Shown here: positions 53,042 to 57,616 of the stretch, piece after piece | How positions within the stretch are numbered: the stretch's first letter is position 1 | Layout: each line of letters opens with the position of its first letter | NCBI GenBank assembly: GCA_003635185.1 | Contig: PYJA01000001.1 | Location: 1-57,616, forward strand | Reading direction: 5' to 3' | Source: Candidatus Poribacteria bacterium | GTDB taxonomy: Bacteria > Poribacteria > WGA-4E > WGA-3G | DNA: 57,616 nt | Program-made: the position numbers and the translations under genes | The notes under the pieces: model-generated | Seen by the model: only the letters and a program-made list of their open reading frames with translations | Databases searched by the model: none | Told to the model about the DNA's origin: nothing

Positions 53042-54460
53042 CTAACCGTCCAAATGGAAGATAGCCATTTTCAATTCGGTCATCTCTTCAATAGCGTATT
53101 TCGGTCCCTCTTTGCCCATACCGCTCTCTTTAACACCGCCGTACGGCATCAAATCTGCACGCCACTGGGTACCCCAGTTCACCATCAAATTGCCAGAATC
53201 AACTTCACGGACAAACCGCATTGCCCAATCAACGTTCTGTGTGAAGATAGCGGCACTCAACCCATAGTTCGTATCGTTTGCAAGGGTGATCGCTTCGTCA
53301 ATGTCGTTGACACGGGTCACGCCAACAGCCGGTCCGAACACCTCATCACAAGAAATTTTCATTTCAGGTTTCACGTTAGCGAGGATAGCAGGCGTAACAA
53401 ACTGATCCTGCTTTTCGCCACCTGTGAGAAGTTCAGCACCGTCTGACACCGCTTCCTTAATCCATTCGGTGACGCGAGTAGCATCTCCTTCACGAATCAT
53501 CGGTCCCATCCGCACACCAGATTCCAGTGGATTGCCGATACCGATTTGAGAGACTTCCGCTTGGAACGCATCTAAAAAATCACCGTAGATTTTCTCATGT
53601 GCAATGACGCGTTGTGTTGAAATACACACCTGTCCTGCATTGGAATAACCGGATGCTGCCGCCGCACGTGCTACCTTCTCCGGATCCGCATCGGGCATAA
53701 CGATGAGTGGCGAGTTGGAACCGAGTTCCATCGTGACACGCTTCAATCCAGCAACCTTACAGATATGTTCGCCGACATCACGACTACCGGTAAAGGTAAT
53801 CTTTCGGACACGACGATCCGCGCAGAGCGTATCCCCGATTTCACCGCCGGGGCCCGTCACACACTGAATCGCTTCAGGTGGCGTACCTGCTTCTAAAAAG
53901 AGTTCCACCAACTTCAGCGCAGAGAGCGGCGTATCCGTAGCGGGTTTGATGATAATAGCATTTCCACCAGCAATCGCAGGACCCGCTTTATGGCAAACAA
54001 GATGCAATGGAAAGTTAAAAGGGCTAATGCCAGCGACGATACCGCATGGTACGCGTACTGTAAACCCGAGTTTATTTTTAACACCGGGCGCACCTTCAAG
54101 CGGAATCGTTTCCCCGGTTAGTCGTTTCGCTTCCTCTGCAGAGAGCGCAATGATTTCCGAAGCACGGGTCGCTTCAACAGTCGCTTCGGCTAATATCTTC
54201 CCTTCTTCACGGGTGATAACTTCCGCAAGTTCTTCTGCCCGCTCTACCATCAAGTCCGCGACTTTTCGCAAGATTTCATAACGTTCATAACCTGTCAACC
54301 CCGCCATGGTTTTCGCGCCGCGTTCTGCGGTTTGAATAGCGGTTTCAACGTCTTCAGCATCCCCTTTCGGCACGGTATCAACAACAGAACCGTCAAAAGG
54401 ACTCAGTACATTAATTTTATTAGATTTATCAACCCATTTTCCACCAACATGCATTCGCAT
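53042..54460 (-). CDS. NAD(P)-dependent aldehyde dehydrogenase
   Basis: 472 residues from ATG 54460 with GGAG 10 bases upstream; a GTG at 54490 is less likely. Catalytic features are complete: Asn in SPFNFPLH, Glu in VTMELGSNSP, the nucleophilic Cys in NAGQVCISTQR, the cofactor-binding TFTGSRDVG, and the C-terminal PYGGVKESGMGKEGPKYAIEEM. The last resembles the glyceraldehyde-3-phosphate/lactaldehyde type (non-phosphorylating GapN, AldA). Next to an enolase-superfamily gene and a LamG protein, oxidation of a sugar-derived aldehyde is a fair guess. Cytoplasmic. Confidence 0.93.
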   Translation of the reverse strand: MRMHVGGKWVDKSNKINVLSPFDGSVVDTVPKGDAEDVETAIQTAERGAKTMAGLTGYERYEILRKVADLMVERAEELAEVITREEGKILAEATVEATRASEIIALSAEEAKRLTGETIPLEGAPGVKNKLGFTVRVPCGIVAGISPFNFPLHLVCHKAGPAIAGGNAIIIKPATDTPLSALKLVELFLEAGTPPEAIQCVTGPGGEIGDTLCADRRVRKITFTGSRDVGEHICKVAGLKRVTMELGSNSPLIVMPDADPEKVARAAAASGYSNAGQVCISTQRVIAHEKIYGDFLDAFQAEVSQIGIGNPLESGVRMGPMIREGDATRVTEWIKEAVSDGAELLTGGEKQDQFVTPAILANVKPEMKISCDEVFGPAVGVTRVNDIDEAITLANDTNYGLSAAIFTQNVDWAMRFVREVDSGNLMVNWGTQWRADLMPYGGVKESGMGKEGPKYAIEEMTELKMAIFHLDG

Positions 54461-54508
54461 AGTGCGTTTTCTCCATTTCTGTTTCGGCACGCAATATGTG
54501 CCTGTTCT

Positions 54509-55276
54509 TTATTTTTTGCTTTTCAACAACCCCCAAGTTGTGGTTGCTTTTCCTGCTGCCTCAACGGCGGCATATTCTGCTAAGCCAGTATCCATGACAT
54601 CGTTGACTTGTGCCTCAGTAAGTGCTTTCGTGAAAAAACCTACTTCATCAAAGAGGCCTGTTGCAGCAACGTTGCCAGGGCGCGCGCCTATCCAGATGGG
54701 TGATTGATTGGTATCAAGTTTGCCACCACTTGGTTCTTCTCCATCTAACTTGCCATCAACAAACATCTGAACCTTGCTGCCATCATAGACCTTTGCGATA
54801 TGATGCCAATTACCATCTGCAACGATGGTCTTACCATCAATACGACCCCGTCCTTGTGCAGCATTCCACATGAAAACGGGATAGTCATCTGTGTGGATCC
54901 ATATATCCAGATGGCGAATCTCTTTGGGTTCAGGCCAGGTATCTCCATTCCGCCAGACAACGTACTGCCATGAAGCAGCATTCAACTTCACCCAAGCGAC
55001 AAAAGTATACGGGTCTGCGTTGAAAAGATCGTCATGGTCAATGCGGACATAACTATCCCCTTTTCCGGGGAATTGCAAAGCACCGCCAAATTTACCGTCG
55101 TCCACCCACTTCAGAGTGCCTTTGATGTCGCCATCGTGTCCGCCAACAACATCCTTGACGACTTTTCCACCATTTTCTTCAAATAACCATGCACTTGCTA
55201 AACCGAGTTTCGCTGCATGTGCAGAAAAAACTGCTCCGATTATAAGTATTGTCAAACACAAAATAGCCGTTTTCAT
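54509..55276 (-). CDS. secreted LamG-domain (concanavalin-like) protein
   Basis: 255 residues from ATG 55276, preceded by AAAGGAG. Signal peptide TAILCLTILIIGAVFSAHA. The mature protein is one LamG/laminin-G-3 jelly roll: LASAWLFEENGGKVVKDVVGGHDG, ALQFPGKGDSYVRIDH, FVAWVKLNA, GNWHHIAKVYDGSKVQMFVDGKLDGE, IWIGARPG and LFDEVGFFTKALTEAQVNDVM are the standard strand motifs. Such domains bind carbohydrate or mediate adhesion. It ends shortly after with a Lys-rich tail. It overlaps no neighbour; the upstream gene's stop is at 55311. Confidence 0.88.
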   Translation of the reverse strand: MKTAILCLTILIIGAVFSAHAAKLGLASAWLFEENGGKVVKDVVGGHDGDIKGTLKWVDDGKFGGALQFPGKGDSYVRIDHDDLFNADPYTFVAWVKLNAASWQYVVWRNGDTWPEPKEIRHLDIWIHTDDYPVFMWNAAQGRGRIDGKTIVADGNWHHIAKVYDGSKVQMFVDGKLDGEEPSGGKLDTNQSPIWIGARPGNVAATGLFDEVGFFTKALTEAQVNDVMDTGLAEYAAVEAAGKATTTWGLLKSKK

Positions 55277-55310
55277 TATATTTTCTCCTTTGAGGTTTGC
55301 TAAAACGGTT

Positions 55311-56315
55311 TTAGACGCGACAATTCTCAAGCGCGTCTTCATCTAATTCAACACCTAATCCGGGTTTGTCCGGTATAGTCGCATATCCGTCAACAAGCGG
55401 AATAGTTGAAGGTGTTACAATGTCAAAGGCACGCAACGCATTTAAGGTAATCGCGGGCATAGTCGCATTGCGCATCACTGCAGCGAGGTGCATCACATAA
55501 GTAGTTGTGATGCCAAGACCAACAATCTGTATCCATATAGGGAGATGCGCCGCATCTGAAATTGTCGCTTCACGTTTCGCGTTCGCAGCACGCGAGTCCG
55601 GGTAAGCGATAATAAATGAATCATTCATTTTCGCTCGAATCGCTTCAACTGGATCCGGATTTCCGAAGTGAATCGTTATCGGCATGTCAGTATGCCGTTT
55701 GATTTCTTGGTATCCAGCTATATCTGACTGTGGAATAGGTGTTTCAAACGATTCTATATTATAACCTTTGAGGTGTCGGACAACTTCAAGCGTGTGTTCT
55801 GGCGTTTCAAAAGAATCATTGGCATCTACGCGGAGTTGAAAATCATCTGGTACGACCTCTGTGATTGCCGCTACCTGTTCTTGCACTTCAAACCACGGAC
55901 GCGCCTTGATTTTATGAAGTCGATAACCGAGTGAGTATGCATGTTTTGCCTCTGCCGCCCATTCCTCCGGTGTCATATCAATAGACCAATATCCGAACGA
56001 TGTTTTGTCGTGAACCTTTTCGCCTAAAAGTTGATGCACCGGCACACCAAGGGATTTGCCCATGATGTCGTAAAAGGCTTGCTGTAGTGGTGTCGGTGCC
56101 CACCCACTCATAAACTCAAACGGATTTCTACCGATATATCGCTGGACTGCTTCGTCCGATTGAAACGAACCGTCGCCAATGCCGGTAATTCCCGCATCCG
56201 TCCGCACTTTGTAAACATGGTCAATTTGGTAAAGATTTCGACGCGTCATCAATTCATAAATACCATCATGGTAAGGCACTTTGACCTTGATAACTTCAAT
56301 TTGAGTGATTTTCAT
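55311..56315 (-). CDS. enolase-superfamily (mandelate racemase / muconate cycloisomerase-like) protein
   Basis: 334 residues. The capping domain is ITQIEVIKVKVPYHDGIYEL; the barrel carries the KxK acid/base motif in LHKIKARPW, the first metal ligand Asp in LRVDANDSF and the second, Glu, in FETP. The third ligand position, usually the Glu of a DE pair (PIALDES-like), reads ITIHFG, so a His/Phe replaces it. The usual His base of the mandelate racemase group is not evident either. It may be an acid-sugar dehydratase-like enzyme with altered metal binding or a non-catalytic relative. It precedes the LamG and aldehyde dehydrogenase genes. Confidence 0.8.
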   Translation of the reverse strand: MKITQIEVIKVKVPYHDGIYELMTRRNLYQIDHVYKVRTDAGITGIGDGSFQSDEAVQRYIGRNPFEFMSGWAPTPLQQAFYDIMGKSLGVPVHQLLGEKVHDKTSFGYWSIDMTPEEWAAEAKHAYSLGYRLHKIKARPWFEVQEQVAAITEVVPDDFQLRVDANDSFETPEHTLEVVRHLKGYNIESFETPIPQSDIAGYQEIKRHTDMPITIHFGNPDPVEAIRAKMNDSFIIAYPDSRAANAKREATISDAAHLPIWIQIVGLGITTTYVMHLAAVMRNATMPAITLNALRAFDIVTPSTIPLVDGYATIPDKPGLGVELDEDALENCRV

Positions 56316-56395
56316 GATTCTGGCCCCCTTATCTGCGTAACAATTTTCTATTTGTCGCGTGTTGATATTTAACGTTGTTTTACATTTACGGATTA

Positions 56396-56848
56396 TTATT
56401 CATCACGCCGAATCCAACTGACGACATCTTCTGCTTCACCCGTTCCACCTTCTACACCATCGCTCCCAAATGAGATTAGATCGTAGCCGTATCGGTCATG
56501 CACACCAGGGCGGATGTAAATGTATGGGTTGCCCCACGGGTCCTTCGTAATCGGGATTTGAATATATGGACCGAGCCAATTTATTGGAAGTGGTGGTGCT
56601 TCAGGTTTCTCCCAAAGTGCTTTCAGGCCTTGATCCGTTGAAGGATAATCTCCACTATCCTTGGCATATCTGTCAAGAGCAATACCGAGCGTTTCAATGT
56701 CTTCCGCGGCGCGTGTTTGTAATGCACGCCCTGCTTGTCCGAGCAACCGTGGTGCCAAAATCACAGCAGCAATCACACCCAGAATTACAACGACAACTAA
56801 TATCTGGACGAGCGTTAACCCAGATTGTTTAGAATCGAATTGTTTCAC
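56396..56848 (-). CDS. type II secretion major pseudopilin GspG-like
   Basis: 150 residues from a GTG start with GGAGG 8 bases upstream. Prepilin site SG-LTLVQ at residues 10-11, followed by the hydrophobic helix ILVVVVILGVIAAVILAPRLLG. The globular part has the GspG core STDQGLKAL, GPYIQIPITKDPWGNPYIYIRPG and the C-terminal Ca2+-binding-like SFGSDGVEGGTGEAEDVVSW. The residue at +5 of the mature protein is Gln (CAG) rather than the near-invariant Glu. No other secretion gene is in the window. Confidence 0.88.
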   Translation of the reverse strand: MKQFDSKQSGLTLVQILVVVVILGVIAAVILAPRLLGQAGRALQTRAAEDIETLGIALDRYAKDSGDYPSTDQGLKALWEKPEAPPLPINWLGPYIQIPITKDPWGNPYIYIRPGVHDRYGYDLISFGSDGVEGGTGEAEDVVSWIRRDE

Positions 56849-56946
56849 GTATGCGCCTCCGCGCTTTCCAATATCAAGATAACTTTAGAATATTTGCAAA
56901 GTTTAGCACATGCTGCTGATTGTGTCAACAATGACTAATACAATTG

Positions 56947-57616
56947 CAGGGTTATTCAGTTTTCTATATTTTTTCACAAGTGTTAATTTTTTATGAAGAG
57001 CAGATATTGCATGATTTTTCATACCATATCTGCTATACTTCACCTTACTTAAAACTATCTATTTTGAGGTGAATAATGACAAAAAGAAAATCTTGCCACT
57101 TGTTAGATATGTTAGCAAAACTTAAAGACAGACGCAAGGATAAAGGGAAACGACATCCGTTAGAATCCATTCTCGCACTTGTCGTCATCGGATTGATGTG
57201 TGGACATAAAGGATACACATCTATTGCGACTTGGGCACGCTCACAGCCAGCACTCGCAAAAGCACTCGGATTTACACACAAGAAAACACCTGCTGCTTCA
57301 ACTATTCATAATCTATTCAAAAAGTTAGATGTTGTCGCATTAGAAGAAACCTTGACACAATGGGTAAACACCGTGATAGAAGGTCGTCCCGATTTGACAC
57401 ACTGTTTTGACGCAGTTGCTATAGATGGCAAAACGATGCGCGCCTCCCAAAAAAGTGGTGAGCTAACAAGCCACTTGCTCTCTGTCGTTTCTCATGAGTT
57501 GGGGGTTACTCTCACGCAGCAAAGTGTCAGTGGCAAAACCAACGAAATACCGGTCTCAACAGAGATCCTCAAGAACTTTGATCTGAACGGTAAAGTCATC
57601 ACAACAGACGCACTTT
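56947..57616 (+). mobile_element. ISAs1-family insertion sequence, left part
   Basis: The transposase gene at 57076 is preceded by a likely left terminal repeat starting CAGGGTTATTCAG at 56947; CAGGG is a common start in this family. A hairpin GCAGATAT...ATATCTGC (57000-57033) lies between the end and the gene. The right end is outside the window. Confidence 0.6.
57076..57616 (+). CDS. ISAs1-family transposase (H-repeat-associated), truncated by window end
   Basis: At least 180 residues are open to the last base. GAGG precedes the ATG. The N-terminal domain reads LKDRRKDKGKRHPLESILALV with GLMCGHKGYTSIATWAR, typical of the transposase-associated domain of the family. The DDE_1 core begins with DAVAIDGKTMRAS (first Asp) and later VITTDAL (second Asp). 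The third acidic residue lies beyond the window. It looks intact as far as it goes. Confidence 0.9.
   Translation, partial: MTKRKSCHLLDMLAKLKDRRKDKGKRHPLESILALVVIGLMCGHKGYTSIATWARSQPALAKALGFTHKKTPAASTIHNLFKKLDVVALEETLTQWVNTVIEGRPDLTHCFDAVAIDGKTMRASQKSGELTSHLLSVVSHELGVTLTQQSVSGKTNEIPVSTEILKNFDLNGKVITTDAL

Overview
This window looks like a chromosomal segment from a Gram-negative bacterium. The likely lineage is Candidatus Poribacteria or a similarly repeat-rich, Planctomycetes-like phylum. That is an inference from style: very large WD40/beta-propeller families, sigma factors fused to propellers, DUF5916 and LamG proteins, many palindromic mini-repeats and AT-rich spacers. No rRNA, tRNA or CRISPR array was seen.

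Layout. (1) 1-983: a decayed IS1595-type insertion sequence whose transposase is broken by one base. (2) 1109-2606: a SAM methyltransferase and a nitroreductase. (3) 2786-13795, plus strand: an iron-acquisition locus marked by four convincing Fur-box palindromes and a fifth weaker one. It holds a DUF5916 outer-membrane protein, a porin-like beta-barrel, an imelysin-type lipoprotein, a di-heme cytochrome c (DHOR) lipoprotein, a tiny lipoprotein, a FecA-like TonB-dependent receptor and a DUF4856 lipoprotein. (4) 13899-16756: a membrane glycosyltransferase-like protein and a UDP-galactopyranose-mutase-like flavoprotein, probably for surface glycans. (5) 16757-17260: palindromic mini-elements.

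(6) 17261-52837, minus strand: about 35 kb almost entirely of beta-propeller genes. Three ECF sigma factors carry a transmembrane segment followed by a propeller: two WD40 and one BNR/Asp-box, the last cut by an in-frame TAA. Two further ECF sigma factors carry a WD40 propeller without any membrane segment, and one of these is frameshifted. Between them lie six free WD40 proteins without export signals and three with Sec signal peptides. All propellers begin with the same short leader motif, LPxxAxxRxGKG. Particular sigma-fused propellers are clearly the same domain as nearby free or exported ones. This is the most interesting part of the window: it looks like an amplified one-component sigma/propeller sensing system with matched untethered copies.

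(7) 53042-56848, minus strand: aldehyde dehydrogenase, LamG lectin-like secreted protein, an enolase-superfamily protein with an unusual metal site, and a GspG-type pseudopilin with Gln in place of the hallmark Glu5. (8) 56947-57616: the left end of an ISAs1-family insertion sequence running off the window.

Several genes are broken by single small lesions (IS1595 transposase, two sigma fusions, a small coiled-coil/TM gene). Either decay or sequencing error is possible and is noted at each.
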